Shown: piece after piece, positions 54,099-63,917 of the stretch
How the letters are laid out: each line of letters opens with the position of its first letter
How positions within the stretch are numbered: the stretch's first letter is position 1
Assembly (NCBI RefSeq): GCF_937951745.1
Contig: NZ_CALFBQ010000048.1
Location: 20,659 to 84,658, forward strand
Length of the DNA: 64,000 nucleotides
Direction of reading: 5' to 3'
From: an uncultured Chloroflexus sp.
GTDB lineage: Bacteria > Chloroflexota > Chloroflexia > Chloroflexales > Chloroflexaceae
Notes under the pieces: generated by a model
The model's input: only the letters and a program-made list of their open reading frames with translations
What the model was told of the DNA's origin: nothing
The model's database searches: none
Made by a program: the position numbers and the translations under genes

Positions 54099-54925
54099 TC
54101 ACGCAATCGTGCGCGCCATCCGCCGCCGCACTGCGTAAAAGATGGCGAGGAAGTTGTAGGCCATATGGAACAGATACGTGAACGGTAACAAGACAAACAG
54201 GGTTAAACCGAGCAAGGCATGGAAGTAGACAATACCGGGCACAATGTGCAAACGGGCCAGCAGCTCCGTCCAGATAATACAATAATACAGAAGATGATCG
54301 TGCGGATCACGACTCGATCCCACGGCAAGCGACCCGGCGTGCGGATGCCTGTTGAGGCGTGATCGATATCACCCACCACAGCGCCGCTCCATTTACGGAA
54401 CAGTGCGATCATCAGGTGCAGATTACCGGCCACGGCAAAGGCTACCGCTACCCATGTGATTCCGATGAAGTAGGGGGCGAAGCTACCAAACAGGAAGTGA
54501 GCCTGTAGCGCTTCGCCATTGCCAAAAATAATGGCAAGGAGATTAGCCGGCGAATAGTTGTAACTGACTTCGAGGTGCGCGGCCACATCGGGCACCGGCC
54601 GAGCGAGAAGGATGTTGGCAAAGACGATCAGTGCCGAGATGCTATAGCCAACCACTTCAGTAATAATCGCCACGTGATAGAGCAGGTAACCTCGACCCCA
54701 CACCGGATTCGAGCGCCGATAAAAATGCTTGAATGGGCCGAAGAGCACGGCGTTCAATGCCTCGAAAAAACCTAACTGGCGCGGCGGTGACACGAAGGTC
54801 GGCGACACACCGTGCGGATGGCGTTTCGTGATCAGCGCTGTAGCAAACCGTCCCAACCGCAACCCAACTCCAACCACAAAGATCGCCACCGCCACCGGTG
54901 CGATTGCATTCAACAGTTCAATCAT
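54099..54925 (-). pseudogene. Frameshifted NarI/HdrE-like membrane cytochrome b subunit
   Basis: An integral membrane electron carrier split by one frameshift. From the ATG at 54925 (GGAGG eight bases upstream) the frame encodes about four helices, including VWGRGYLLYHVAIITEVVGYS and FIGITWVAVAFAVAGNLHLM. Near 54275-54285 the conserved reading passes to another frame, which continues WTELLARLHIVPGIVYFHALLGLTLFVLLPFTYLFH to a stop at 54099. Joined, the product is about 275 residues with His residues placed as in nitrate-reductase gamma/DsrM/HdrE b-haem proteins. The Fe-S gene upstream is intact, so this is either a recent mutation or a base-calling error. Confidence 0.7.
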
Positions 54926-55216
54926 CACACACCTCCTCAGCGGATGGTAGATATTGGTTTGTAAACACTTTCTTGGCACGTAGACGCACCGTCGTTTCTC
55001 GGTATATGCCCCTGCGCAACATTGTTTGTCATAATGACAGGCACCGTCTTAATCTGCGGACTACAGACCCGCCGTTGTTCTTTGTCTGCTAGTGCGAGAT
55101 GGAGAAGTGCATGGCTTTCAACCCTCCTACTCGGATTGCTTACACCCTCCCCCAGCGGGGAAGGGAGGGGACAAGACCGCACCTTCCGCGTCCCCTCCTC
55201 TAGCGGTGGCGCCTGC
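54926..55216. other. Intergenic between Fe-S and membrane subunit genes
   Basis: About 290 bases. It contains a GC-rich imperfect inverted repeat around CCCTCCCCCAGCGGGGAAGG (55146-55165) and GTCCCCTCCTCT near 55190, perhaps part of a dispersed repeat. The gap is unusually wide for genes expected to be in one operon. Confidence 0.4.
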
Positions 55217-56740
55217 TTACGAACAGCACTCTGGATCGAGCGACATCTCACGCAGCGCGCGTAACTGCTCGTAGACCTGCGGATGGTCTTTACTAAACCG
55301 CTTGACGATATCGTCCTTCTCCAACCAATCGAGCAAAGCCGGGAAGTCGGGCTGCTGCATCAGCGTCGCCATCTGGCCTTCAATGCTATGTTCGATAAAG
55401 AACTCGCGGTCACGGTTACGCAGCTCGGCGGGTACCCGCATCCGATCAAGTTCGCCCCGCTTGGCTAACGCCGGCTCCATTGCCGCGTAGACCACTTCAA
55501 ATAGCACCAGCGCCATGCGTTCGCCGGTGGGGGAGAGGTTGTAGGTCTGGCAGGTGTCTTCCAACGACAATGTGCAGACCACGCATGGCGAGGTGACATA
55601 ATCTGCACCGGTGGCGCGGATCTGGTTCGCTTTCAGCACCGAAATCTTGCGTCGCAGGTTGGTGTTTTCTGGCAGACGCATACCGCCGGCGCCGCCGTTG
55701 CAGCAATAGTTGTGCTCGCGATTGGGAGTCATCTCGATGAAGTTATCGGTTACAAGGGTCAGCAGCTCGCGGAAGAGATCACCCAGCCCCGACAAGCGCG
55801 TGGCGTAGCAGGGATCGTGTAGCGTCACCTTCAGATCGGTCTTCTCGATCGGCAAGCGGCCCTGCCGGATCAGGTCGAGCATCAACGAATCGACACTGAT
55901 GATCGGATAGCGGAACGAGCGGCCCAGCGTCTCAGTCGCTTCGGCGTACAATGTACGCGTATCGCATCCGCACTCCACCAGCAAGATCGCCTTCACGCTC
56001 AAGCGATCGGCTTCATTTTCCCAATCCAGCAACATTTGCTTCGACAGGTTGTGATGAACGGCAATATGATCGATTTCAGTACCGGTGTCAATCACATAGG
56101 GCGAAATCGTATAACTTACACCGGCAGCGTTAAGGATTTTAATCAATTTGATGCCATAATCGGGAATTTTCGTATTGCCGGCTGCTGGGCAGACAAAGAG
56201 CATCTCGGCGCCATGCACATTAACCGGAACTTCAAGGCCCTCACTGCGCAAGAAAAGGCCAACTCGACCGAGCACCTGTGCAGCGGTGAGGCCAAAGCTG
56301 TGGCGGTAGCGATCGGTGTTTTCGACGATCGAGCGGATGGTCGGATTAGCGTTGCTCAAGCCCGAATCAGAATAGGCGGCGCGGGCCAGCCGCACCATAC
56401 GGCGAATGCTGATACCCGACGGGCAGGCCAGCGTACAACGACCGCAGGCGGTACAGGCCCAGAAGTACTGCATATTCTCTTTCAGGTCTTCCACCGTCGG
56501 CGTCGGCACCAGCCCCAGTGCACCGCCAATCCGGCCTTCGATCGTCAAATACCGCTGATAAATCTGACGGATGAAGCCGGTCTTGTGGGTGGGATGCAGC
56601 TTCTCTTCGCCGGTGACGAGGTACCACGCGCATGCCTCGCCGCACATCTTGCAGTCCATGCACGCTTCAAAGTTGACCACATCTTCGGCGGTGATGTTCT
56701 TGCGCAACGAGTCCACGAACAGTTGCATTTCTGCTTCCAC
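55217..56740 (-). CDS. HdrD/GlpC-like Fe-S oxidoreductase
   Basis: 507-residue soluble electron-transfer protein with two N-terminal 4Fe-4S motifs, CMDCKMCGEACAW (about 27-39) and CTACGRCTLACPSGI (about 95-109). Two CCG domains follow: LVECGCDTRTL with HDPCYATRLSGLGD, and YCCNGGAGGMRLPE. These bind a second, non-cubane cluster in heterodisulfide reductase HdrD. It ends in DPECCS. The GTG start at 56740 follows AAAGGAG at eight bases. Together with the membrane b-type subunit downstream it would link quinone or menaquinone to a thiol or cytoplasmic acceptor, as in DsrMK-type complexes. The exact partner is unknown. Confidence 0.87.
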   Translation of the reverse strand: MEAEMQLFVDSLRKNITAEDVVNFEACMDCKMCGEACAWYLVTGEEKLHPTHKTGFIRQIYQRYLTIEGRIGGALGLVPTPTVEDLKENMQYFWACTACGRCTLACPSGISIRRMVRLARAAYSDSGLSNANPTIRSIVENTDRYRHSFGLTAAQVLGRVGLFLRSEGLEVPVNVHGAEMLFVCPAAGNTKIPDYGIKLIKILNAAGVSYTISPYVIDTGTEIDHIAVHHNLSKQMLLDWENEADRLSVKAILLVECGCDTRTLYAEATETLGRSFRYPIISVDSLMLDLIRQGRLPIEKTDLKVTLHDPCYATRLSGLGDLFRELLTLVTDNFIEMTPNREHNYCCNGGAGGMRLPENTNLRRKISVLKANQIRATGADYVTSPCVVCTLSLEDTCQTYNLSPTGERMALVLFEVVYAAMEPALAKRGELDRMRVPAELRNRDREFFIEHSIEGQMATLMQQPDFPALLDWLEKDDIVKRFSKDHPQVYEQLRALREMSLDPECCS

Positions 56741-57209
56741 GGGCTGGGCTCCTTTCTAGCATTGGTTGCGTTATGAACGACGACCAGTAATTCCCCCGCG
56801 CGTAACACAACGTTGGTACTGCGCATCTGCGCAGCGTATGCTACGCACGCTGTTCGAAGATGCGGGTTACAGCAACTGGATGCTCACTCCCTCGAGCGCA
56901 GAACCGATCGGTTTATTTGTGTCTCAAGCGGGAAGAACTCGTAGCTCACATATAGCAAATCAAGAACAAAAAGTGAGTGAAGATATTACCACAGAGAATT
57001 GTAGTATGATCTGTTTGATATACATTGTACTTTTTGTTGCAGAAAATGTGTGAGTATGTTCACAATTTATTGAAGGATTAAAGAGCGAATCAGCAAAAAA
57101 CAAACGAATGGTAGCTACCATTCGTTTGTTTCATTAGTTTCCAGCTTTTAGAGCTGCCGTGGGAGCCGCGCGATCGTGAGCGCCGCACCGCCGTGCGGCT
57201 TTACGAGGG
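56741..57209. other. Intergenic: Fe-S gene promoter and meh terminator
   Basis: About 470 bases, AT-rich between 56940 and 57100. No coding pattern. The terminator of meh lies at 57098-57131; the promoter of the Fe-S gene should be near 56750-56850 but has no clear boxes. Confidence 0.5.
57092..57131 (-). terminator. Rho-independent terminator of meh
   Basis: Perfect 34-base palindrome (17-base arms, 57098-57131; arm core ACAAACGAATGGTAG). On the minus strand it is followed by TTTTTTGCTG, the classical form. It lies about 80 bases after the meh stop. Confidence 0.8.
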
Positions 57210-58052
57210 TTAGTTGTTCCCTAAGGCTGCTGTGGCGCTCAACGCCGTTGCCCCATCAGGCCCCTGCGCTTCCAGCTCAACGCGATCTTCGCCGAAGCGG
57301 GCAATCAACCGGAAGGGGGCGAGATCGAAGATCGGCGCTTGGCTGCGGAAGCTAAAGCCAGTGATTGGGCGGGTTGTGTTGTGACGGGCCAGTTCCATCA
57401 ACAACACCGCGACCAGCGGGCCATGCACAACCAAGCCGGGGTAGCCCTCTTCCTGTTGGGCGTAGGGCCGGTCGTAGTGGATGCGGTGCGCGTTGAAGGT
57501 CAAGGCCGAGAAGCGGAACAACAGCCGGGTGTCGGGGGTGACGGTACGAGTGATTGCATCAGTCACTGGCGGCAGCTCAACCGGTACCGGCGCCGGCACC
57601 GGCGCACCCGGTTCGCGGTAGACAATATCTTGCTCTTCTTCGATACAAAGCATCTCATTTTGGAAGATCTGATAACCGACCGTAACAAAGGCTAGCGGCC
57701 CGGTGCGCCCGGTTTTTTGGCTGATATTGCGGATAATCCCCTCACGGCGGGCCGGCTGCCCGATCAGCAACGGCTGGTGAAAGCGGATACGCGCGCCGGC
57801 AAACATGCGTCGCGGATAGGGAATGGGCGGAATAAAGCCGCCACGCTGCGGGTGACCATCACTGCCAAGTTTTGATTGAGGTGCGCGCGGTAAAAAGTAG
57901 AACCAATGCCAGAGCGGTGGCAGTGCCGTGCCGGCGGTTGGTGATGAGAGCGGCTCTAAGGTTGCTGCCGCAGCCAGCGCCTGCGCAAGACAAATATCAT
58001 CCTCAACTACCTCAGTTCGTCCGATCCACGCCGTCCAATCTTCGCTGCTCAT
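57210..58052 (-). CDS. meh: Mesaconyl-C4-CoA hydratase
   Basis: Hydrates mesaconyl-C4-CoA to (S)-citramalyl-CoA, the step before final cleavage to pyruvate and acetyl-CoA in the 3-hydroxypropionate bicycle. 280 residues forming a double-hotdog MaoC-like fold: N-terminal half with LWHWFYFLPRAPQSKLGSDGHPQRGGFIPPIPYPRRMFAG, C-terminal half with RFSALTFNAHRIHYDRPYAQQEEGYPGLVVHGPL, which holds the hydratase-2 motif (N-xx-H and G-x-VVHG). Size and context match the Chloroflexus enzyme. It is divergent from smtA, so the two transcripts share the 58.1-58.6 kb control region. It has a strong terminator downstream. Confidence 0.92.
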   Translation of the reverse strand: MSSEDWTAWIGRTEVVEDDICLAQALAAAATLEPLSSPTAGTALPPLWHWFYFLPRAPQSKLGSDGHPQRGGFIPPIPYPRRMFAGARIRFHQPLLIGQPARREGIIRNISQKTGRTGPLAFVTVGYQIFQNEMLCIEEEQDIVYREPGAPVPAPVPVELPPVTDAITRTVTPDTRLLFRFSALTFNAHRIHYDRPYAQQEEGYPGLVVHGPLVAVLLMELARHNTTRPITGFSFRSQAPIFDLAPFRLIARFGEDRVELEAQGPDGATALSATAALGNN

Positions 58053-58639
58053 AGCAGAACCGCCTCCTTTTGCTGGTGTGCGCTGTTACTTGATGCGGGA
58101 ATACCTTCATTGTACTATGAACAAGATGCGTCACAATCAGCCGACCCTCAAGATTGCGCTGGGTTTCCATAACCTTACGGCATCATCCTGCTCTAAGTGT
58201 TTCCTTATATCAACTCAGAGTTAAAAGTTGGAATCTAGCAATTGCGTAATCGTATCCCTTGTGATATGGTACAATTGCACCAATTACCTACGTAGTGAGA
58301 CCAATCACATACGATGTTCTGTAGCCATGGTGGCATGACGGGCATGTGGCAGGGCTTAGTTATTGCCTACGTTATGGACTTCAGAATTCAATCCGGTATC
58401 GGAGCTACAGCTTTTGTCGAGGTTATGGACTCTTCACGGCGGATTCTACGACCTCAGCAACGTTCTTTTCTGCTCAGAAATCACGATCAAGTAGTGCCCA
58501 GTGTGTAGGGCCAGACTCAGTGTGATTTCTGCGGGCAAAGAACAACGGTTGCTTGCAGCTTCACCTCGTCGCTCTCAGTGTAGAGAAGCGTTGCATGTTG
58601 TTGTTCATCTGTACGAAAGTATGGCGAAGAGGAGCATGA
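58053..58639. other. Divergent control region meh / smtA
   Basis: About 590 bases without a convincing gene. Likely holds both promoters of the bicycle island. A weak candidate for smtA is TTGCGT-17-TATGGT near 58232-58260. A 10-bp inverted repeat (CAGAAATCAC 58475-58484, GTGATTTCTG 58522-58531) lies in the presumed smtA leader. Confidence 0.45.
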
Positions 58640-60010
58640 ATGATGGCAAAGGGTGTCCGCTCAGCAAAGCCCACTCATCAGACCACTGATGCACCTGAGG
58701 GATCGGCAACTGAAGAGGCATCAGTATCGAACCAACCGGCTGTTCCAGACGTTGAGCAAGTTGCTAATCCCGAGGTTCCCAATCCTGTTACAGAGCGTAC
58801 CAACGACCATGATCGTTTGCCCCTCAGCGGTATCCGGGTGATTGATGTTGGCAACTTTCTTGCCGGCCCGTATGCTGCTTCGATCTTGGGAGAATTTGGC
58901 GCTGAGGTGCTGAAAGTCGAACACCCCATTGGTGGCGATCCGATGCGGCGCTTCGGTACACCAACGACGCGCCACGATGCTTCGCTCGCTTGGTTAAGTG
59001 AGGCGCGCAATCGGAAATCAGTGACAATCGATTTGCGTCAGCCCGAAGGTGTCAATCTGTTTCTCAAACTGGTGGCGAAGTCGGATATCTTGATTGAGAA
59101 CTTTCGCCCCGGCACAATGGAAGAGTGGGGGTTGTCATGGCCAACGTTGCAAGCAACCAATCCCGGCCTGATTATGCTGCGGGTATCGGGTTATGGTCAA
59201 ACCGGCCCCTATCGTCGTCGTTCTGGCTTTGCCCACATTGCCCACGCTTTTAGCGGTCTTTCGTATCTGGCAGGTTTCCCCGGTGAAACGCCGGTATTGC
59301 CGGGAACGGCGCCGCTCGGTGATTACATTGCGAGTCTGTTCGGCGCGATCGGTATCTTGATTGCACTTCGCCATCGTGCAAAGACTGGTCGTGGTCAATT
59401 GATAGATGTTGGTATTTACGAAGCGGTCTTTCGCATTCTCGACGAAATTGCGCCCGCTTACGGCTTGTTTGGCAAGATTCGTGAGCGTGAAGGAGCTGGC
59501 AGTTTTATTGCCGTTCCCCACGGCCATTTTCGCACCAAAGATGGCAAGTGGGTGGCGATTGCTTGCACAACCGACAAAATGTTCGAGCGGCTAGCCGAAG
59601 CAATGGAACGGCCAGAACTTGCTTCCCCAGAGTTGTACGGTGATCAACGGAAGCGATTGGCGGCGCGCGATGTAGTGAACCAAATTACTATCGACTGGGT
59701 TGGTTCACTTACCCGTGATGAAGTGATGCGCCGTTGTCTGGAAAAAGAGGTACCGGTCGGCCCGTTGAACAGCATCGCCGATATGTTCAACGATGAACAT
59801 TTCCGGGCACGTGGCAATCTGGCTCGAGTTGAGGCTGAGGGGGTTGGTGAGGTAGTGGTGCCGAATGTCATACCCGTGCTTTCTGAAACGCCCGGTCGGA
59901 TTACCAACCTTGGCCCGCCGTTGGGCAACGCTACCTACGAGGTGTTACGCGAACTCCTCGATATCTCTGCTGAAGAGATAAAGCAATTGCGGAGCCGCAA
60001 GATTATTTGA
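58640..60010 (+). CDS. smtA: Succinyl-CoA:(S)-malate CoA-transferase, subunit A
   Basis: With SmtB, moves CoA from succinyl-CoA to malate, giving malyl-CoA in the 3-hydroxypropionate bicycle. Class III (CaiB/BaiF/Frc) fold, 456 residues. After a ~58-residue polar N-terminal extension absent from SmtB, the fold starts [21 protein letters not shown]. The CoA-binding block is [15 protein letters not shown]. The catalytic Asp is D228 in [11 protein letters not shown], which forms the aspartyl-CoA anhydride and thioester in this class. The C-terminus has [27 protein letters not shown] precedes the ATG; a second ATG follows directly (58643). First gene of smtA-smtB-mct-mcl-mch. Confidence 0.93.
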   Translation: MMAKGVRSAKPTHQTTDAPEGSATEEASVSNQPAVPDVEQVANPEVPNPVTERTNDHDRLPLSGIRVIDVGNFLAGPYAASILGEFGAEVLKVEHPIGGDPMRRFGTPTTRHDASLAWLSEARNRKSVTIDLRQPEGVNLFLKLVAKSDILIENFRPGTMEEWGLSWPTLQATNPGLIMLRVSGYGQTGPYRRRSGFAHIAHAFSGLSYLAGFPGETPVLPGTAPLGDYIASLFGAIGILIALRHRAKTGRGQLIDVGIYEAVFRILDEIAPAYGLFGKIREREGAGSFIAVPHGHFRTKDGKWVAIACTTDKMFERLAEAMERPELASPELYGDQRKRLAARDVVNQITIDWVGSLTRDEVMRRCLEKEVPVGPLNSIADMFNDEHFRARGNLARVEAEGVGEVVVPNVIPVLSETPGRITNLGPPLGNATYEVLRELLDISAEEIKQLRSRKII

Positions 60011-60067
60011 GCCAAAGATAGGAACCAGCGTGTTTGAGTATCATTTCATTACCACGAGGTAGATACG

Positions 60068-61285
60068 ATGGCTGAAACTGATGCGACGTTGCCACTCGCC
60101 GGCATTCGGGTCATTGATGCTGCAACCGTCATTGCTGCGCCCTTCTGTGCGACACTGTTGGGTGAGTTTGGCGCCGATGTGCTAAAGGTAGAACATCCGA
60201 TTGGTGGTGACGCGCTGCGCCGATTTGGCACGCCGACCTCGCGCGGCGATACTCTCACATGGCTGAGCGAGTCGCGGAATAAACGGTCGGTAACTATTAA
60301 TTTGCAGCATCCTGAAGGTGCTCGTCTCTTTAAAGAGCTGGTTGCCCAAACCGATGTGTTGTGCGAGAATTTCCGCACCGGTACCTTAGAAAAGTGGGGG
60401 TTAGGTTGGGATGTTCTGCGCAAGATTAACCCGCGACTGATCATGTTGCGGGTGACCGGTTATGGTCAGACTGGCCCCTATCGTGATCGGCCCGGTTTTG
60501 CTCGTATCGCACACGCCGTCGGTGGGATCGCCTACCTCGCTGGTATGCCAAGGGGCACACCGGTGACGCCGGGTTCAACAACGTTGGCCGATTATATGAC
60601 CGGTTTGTACGGCTGTATTGGTGTCCTCATGGCGTTGCGCTATCGCGATGAGACCGGGTGTGGTCAGTATATTGATGCTGCCCTTTACGAGTCGGTGTTC
60701 CGCTGTAGCGATGAGTTGGTGCCGGCCTACGGGATGTACGGTAAAGTCCGTGAGCGCCACGGTTCGCACCACAACGAGTTTGCCTGTCCCCACGGCCACT
60801 TTCAGACCAAAGACGGCAAGTGGGTCGCAATCTCATGTGCGACTGACAAGCTCTTTGCCCGCCTTGCGAATGCGATGGGTCGTCCTGAATTGGCTTCGTC
60901 GAGTGTCTATGGTGATCAGAAGGTGCGATTGGCCCATGCCAGCGATGTCAATGAGATTGTGCGCGACTGGTGCAGCTCGCTGACCCGGGCCGAGGTGCTC
61001 GAACGCTGCTACGCGACCGCTACTCCTGCGGCGCCGCTCAATGATATTGCCGATTTCTTTGGCGACCGTCATGTGCATGCGCGCCGTAACCTTGTTGCAA
61101 TCGATGAGCCGAGTATCGGCGAGACGTTGATTATGCCGAACATTGTGCCGAAACTGTCGGAAACTCCCGGTAAGATCCGCTCGCTTGGTCCGAAACTCGG
61201 CGAGCATACCGATGAGGTGTTGCGCGAGTGGCTAGGAATGAATGATGAGCAAATTGGTGAATTGCGTGCGAAGCGAGTGATTTAG
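60068..61285 (+). CDS. smtB: Succinyl-CoA:(S)-malate CoA-transferase, subunit B
   Basis: Partner of SmtA and its paralogue: 405 residues, same class III fold without the N-terminal extension. [40 protein letters not shown] starts the Rossmann domain. [17 protein letters not shown] and [25 protein letters not shown] are family blocks. The catalytic Asp is D175 in [11 protein letters not shown]. The chain ends [19 protein letters not shown]. Both subunits keep the catalytic Asp, so both may be active. The gap to smtA is 57 bases, and the gap to mct holds a hairpin. Confidence 0.93.
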   Translation: MAETDATLPLAGIRVIDAATVIAAPFCATLLGEFGADVLKVEHPIGGDALRRFGTPTSRGDTLTWLSESRNKRSVTINLQHPEGARLFKELVAQTDVLCENFRTGTLEKWGLGWDVLRKINPRLIMLRVTGYGQTGPYRDRPGFARIAHAVGGIAYLAGMPRGTPVTPGSTTLADYMTGLYGCIGVLMALRYRDETGCGQYIDAALYESVFRCSDELVPAYGMYGKVRERHGSHHNEFACPHGHFQTKDGKWVAISCATDKLFARLANAMGRPELASSSVYGDQKVRLAHASDVNEIVRDWCSSLTRAEVLERCYATATPAAPLNDIADFFGDRHVHARRNLVAIDEPSIGETLIMPNIVPKLSETPGKIRSLGPKLGEHTDEVLREWLGMNDEQIGELRAKRVI

Positions 61286-61291
61286 CGGAGA

Positions 61292-61350
61292 CGCAAAGGC
61301 GTGAAGGGGTGCAAAGACAAGATGCATTGCTACGGCTTCGCGCCTTTGCG
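61292..61350. other. Stem-loop between smtB and mct
   Basis: CGCAAAGGCG (61292-61301) pairs with CGCCTTTGCG (61341-61350), 10-bp stem with a 39-base loop, ending 24 bases before the mct ATG. It could modulate the downstream genes or be a dispersed repeat. Confidence 0.45.
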
Positions 61351-61374
61351 GGTGATGATGAAGAGGCAATCGCA

Positions 61375-62604
61375 ATGACTGGCATTCTCCATGGCATGCG
61401 CGTGGTCGAGGGATCGGCCTTCGTTGCGGCGCCGCTTGGCGGGATGACCTTGGCTCAGTTGGGTGCCGAAGTCATCCGCTTTGACCCGATTGGCGGTGGT
61501 CTCGACTATAAACGCTGGCCGGTGACGCTCGATGGAAAGCATAGCCTATTTTGGTCGGGCTTGAATAAGGGTAAACGCTCAATCGCTGTTGATATTCGCC
61601 ATCCTCGTGGTCAAGAGCTGCTTACTCAACTGATCTGTGCGCCGGGTGATAACGCCGGTCTGTTTATTACGAACTTTCCAGCTCGTGGCTGGCTCAGTTA
61701 CGAGGCGTTGAAACGCCATCGCGCCGATCTCGTCATGGTCAATCTGATGGGGCGGCGTGACGGCGGCTCAGAGGTTGACTACACGGTCAATCCGCAACTC
61801 GGCTTACCCTTCATGACCGGCCCCTTCAGCTCGCCTGAAGTCGTTAACCACGTGTTACCGGCATGGGACCTGATCACCGGTCAGATGATCGCGCTCGGGC
61901 TGCTTGCCGCTGAGCGGCACCGGCGGCTGACCGGCGAGGGGCAATTGGTGAAGCTCGCCTTGAAAGACGTGGGATTGGCGATGATCGGCCATCTCGGTAT
62001 GATTGCCGAGGTGATGATTAACGATACCGACCGGCCAAAGCAGGGCAATTATCTCTATGGCGCGTTTGGCCGTGATTTCGAGACGCTCGACGGTAAGCGG
62101 GTGATGGTAGTCGGCCTAACCGATTTACAATGGAAGGCGCTTGGGAAAGCGACCGGCTTAGCCGATGCCTTCACCGCGCTCGGCCAGCGTCTCGGTCTGA
62201 ATATGGATGACGAGGGCGACCGGTTCCGCGCTCGCCGTGAAATCGCAGCTTTGCTTGAGCCTTGGTTCCACGCTCGCACCTTCGCCGAGGTGCAACGCAT
62301 TTTCGAGCAACACCGTGTAACATGGGGGCCGTACCGCACGGTGCGCGAAGCGATTTCCCACGATCCCGATTGCTCAACCGATAACCCAATGTTTGCGATG
62401 GTGGAACAGCCCGGTATCGGGTCGTACCTGATGGCGGGTTCTCCCCTTGATTTTAGTCAAGTACCACGTGTACCGGTGCAGCCTGCACCTCGTCTCGGTG
62501 AGCATACCGACGAGATTTTGCTCGAAGTGCTCGGACTGAGTGAGGGTGAGGTAGGCCGCCTGCACGATGAAGGTATCGTTGCCGGACCTGAGGTCTTGGA
62601 GTAA
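61375..62604 (+). CDS. mct: Mesaconyl-C1-CoA:C4-CoA transferase
   Basis: Intramolecular transfer of CoA from the C1 to the C4 carboxyl of mesaconate, specific to the 3-hydroxypropionate bicycle. 409 residues from the ATG at 61375 (AAGAGG eight bases before), the size I recall for the C. aurantiacus protein. The class III fold opens GILHGMRVVEGSAFVAAPLGGMTLAQLGAEVIRFDPIGGG. The probable catalytic Asp is D165 in VLPAWDLITGQMIALGL. The active site differs from SmtAB as expected for an enzyme that takes no external acceptor. A 66-base longer frame upstream is not supported. Cotranscribed with smtAB and mcl. Confidence 0.92.
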   Translation: MTGILHGMRVVEGSAFVAAPLGGMTLAQLGAEVIRFDPIGGGLDYKRWPVTLDGKHSLFWSGLNKGKRSIAVDIRHPRGQELLTQLICAPGDNAGLFITNFPARGWLSYEALKRHRADLVMVNLMGRRDGGSEVDYTVNPQLGLPFMTGPFSSPEVVNHVLPAWDLITGQMIALGLLAAERHRRLTGEGQLVKLALKDVGLAMIGHLGMIAEVMINDTDRPKQGNYLYGAFGRDFETLDGKRVMVVGLTDLQWKALGKATGLADAFTALGQRLGLNMDDEGDRFRARREIAALLEPWFHARTFAEVQRIFEQHRVTWGPYRTVREAISHDPDCSTDNPMFAMVEQPGIGSYLMAGSPLDFSQVPRVPVQPAPRLGEHTDEILLEVLGLSEGEVGRLHDEGIVAGPEVLE

Positions 62605-62654
62605 TGCAACGTAGGTTGTCCCAGCGTCGCAAGGTTGCGCAGGCAAGAGGCTGA

Positions 62655-62701
62655 AAGTAGGCGGTGAAGCGCGAGCGCGCTTGCAGACGAACGCTACTTT
62701 A
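62655..62701. other. Stem-loop between mct and mcl
   Basis: Outer arms AAAGTAG (62655-62661) and CTACTTT (62695-62701) enclose an inner AAGCGCG/CGCGCTT stem (62668-62683). A folded spacer 100 bases before the mcl ATG; function unknown. Confidence 0.4.
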
Positions 62702-62802
62702 GAGGCCATTGGCCAACATATCCCTGCGTCTGCGTGCTTTTGCGTTCCAACCTTTCGCGTCGTGCGCTACCGTTGCGTCTGATGTATTGCAAGGAGGATA
62801 TG

Positions 62803-63855
62803 ATGCACAAGCTAGCACGCAATTTCTACCAGCCACTCGCCATCGGCGCGCCCCAGCCGATGCGCGAATTGCCGGTACGGCCCGAACGGGTGGTTCATTT
62901 CTTCCCGCCTCACATCGAAAAGATTCGCGCTCGTATTCCCGAAGTCGCCAAGCAGGTCGATGTGCTGTGTGGCAATCTCGAAGACGCTATTCCAGTCGAC
63001 GCCAAAGAAGCGGCGCGAGCCGGTTTTATCGAGGTAGCCCGCAATACCGACTTTGGCGATACCGCGCTCTGGGTGCGAGTTAATGCGCTCAATAGCCCAT
63101 GGGTGCTCGACGATATTGCTGAGATTGTTGCCCACGTCGGAAATAAACTCGACGTGATTATGATCCCTAAGGTCGAAGGGCCGTGGGATATTCATTTCGT
63201 TGATCAGTATCTGGCGTTGCTTGAGGCCAAACATCAGATTCAAAAGCCGATCTTGATTCATGCCTTGCTTGAGACAGCACAGGGTATGGTCAATCTCGAA
63301 GCCATCGCCGGGGCCAGCCCGCGGATGCATGGCTTTAGCCTTGGCCCTGCCGATCTTGCGGCTTCACGCGGCATGAAGACGACACGTGTCGGTGGTGGGC
63401 ATCCGTTCTACGGCGTGCTGGCCGATCCGCAAGAGGGTACCACTGAGCGTGCTTTCTTCCAGCAAGACCTCTGGCACTACACGATTGCCCGCATGGTTGA
63501 TGTGGCCGTCTCATACGGGTTGCGCGCTTTTTATGGCCCCTTCGGCGATCTCAAAGACGAAGCCGCATGCGAAGCTCAGTTCCGCAACGCCTTCTTACTC
63601 GGCTGCACCGGTGCGTGGTCGCTGGCACCGAACCAAATCCCCATTGCCAAGCGCGTCTTTAGTCCTGATGTGAATGAAGTGCTCTTCGCCAAGCGAATCC
63701 TCGACGCGATGCCTGATGGTTCTGGTGTGGCAATGATCGACGGCAAGATGCAAGATGATGCAACGTGGAAGCAAGCCAAGGTGATCGTTGACCTTGCCCG
63801 TATGATTGCCAAAAAAGACCCTGACTTAGCGAAAGCGTATGGATTCGATCAGTGA
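62803..63855 (+). CDS. mcl: (S)-Malyl-CoA/beta-methylmalyl-CoA/(S)-citramalyl-CoA lyase
   Basis: Trifunctional lyase of the bicycle: cleaves malyl-CoA to acetyl-CoA and glyoxylate, condenses glyoxylate with propionyl-CoA, and cleaves citramalyl-CoA to acetyl-CoA and pyruvate. CitE-like TIM barrel of 350 residues. Landmarks: [52 protein letters not shown] (substrate Arg92), ALLETAQGM with E157 and [12 protein letters not shown] with D184 as the expected Mg ligands, and the C-terminal lid [22 protein letters not shown]. The ATG at 62803 follows AAGGAGG at five bases; an adjoining ATG at 62800 is possible. Very close to the C. aurantiacus protein as I recall it, but with substitutions. Confidence 0.95.
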   Translation: MHKLARNFYQPLAIGAPQPMRELPVRPERVVHFFPPHIEKIRARIPEVAKQVDVLCGNLEDAIPVDAKEAARAGFIEVARNTDFGDTALWVRVNALNSPWVLDDIAEIVAHVGNKLDVIMIPKVEGPWDIHFVDQYLALLEAKHQIQKPILIHALLETAQGMVNLEAIAGASPRMHGFSLGPADLAASRGMKTTRVGGGHPFYGVLADPQEGTTERAFFQQDLWHYTIARMVDVAVSYGLRAFYGPFGDLKDEAACEAQFRNAFLLGCTGAWSLAPNQIPIAKRVFSPDVNEVLFAKRILDAMPDGSGVAMIDGKMQDDATWKQAKVIVDLARMIAKKDPDLAKAYGFDQ

Positions 63856-63861
63856 TCGAGC

Positions 63862-63900
63862 CGCACAGATGCAATGGGCGCCGGCCTGTGCGTCTGTGCG
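63862..63900. other. Stem-loop between mcl and mch
   Basis: CGCACAGATGC (63862-63872) and GCGTCTGTGCG (63890-63900) pair with one G-T wobble, 17 bases before the mch ATG. No T-run, so probably not a terminator. Confidence 0.5.
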
Positions 63901-63917
63901 ACTATAAGGAGCAGCGA

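Noticed and set aside
54099..54323. Independent 74-codon membrane protein
   Set aside because: Its sequence is the natural continuation of the cytochrome-b-like subunit in another frame, so it is treated as the 3' part of a frameshifted gene.
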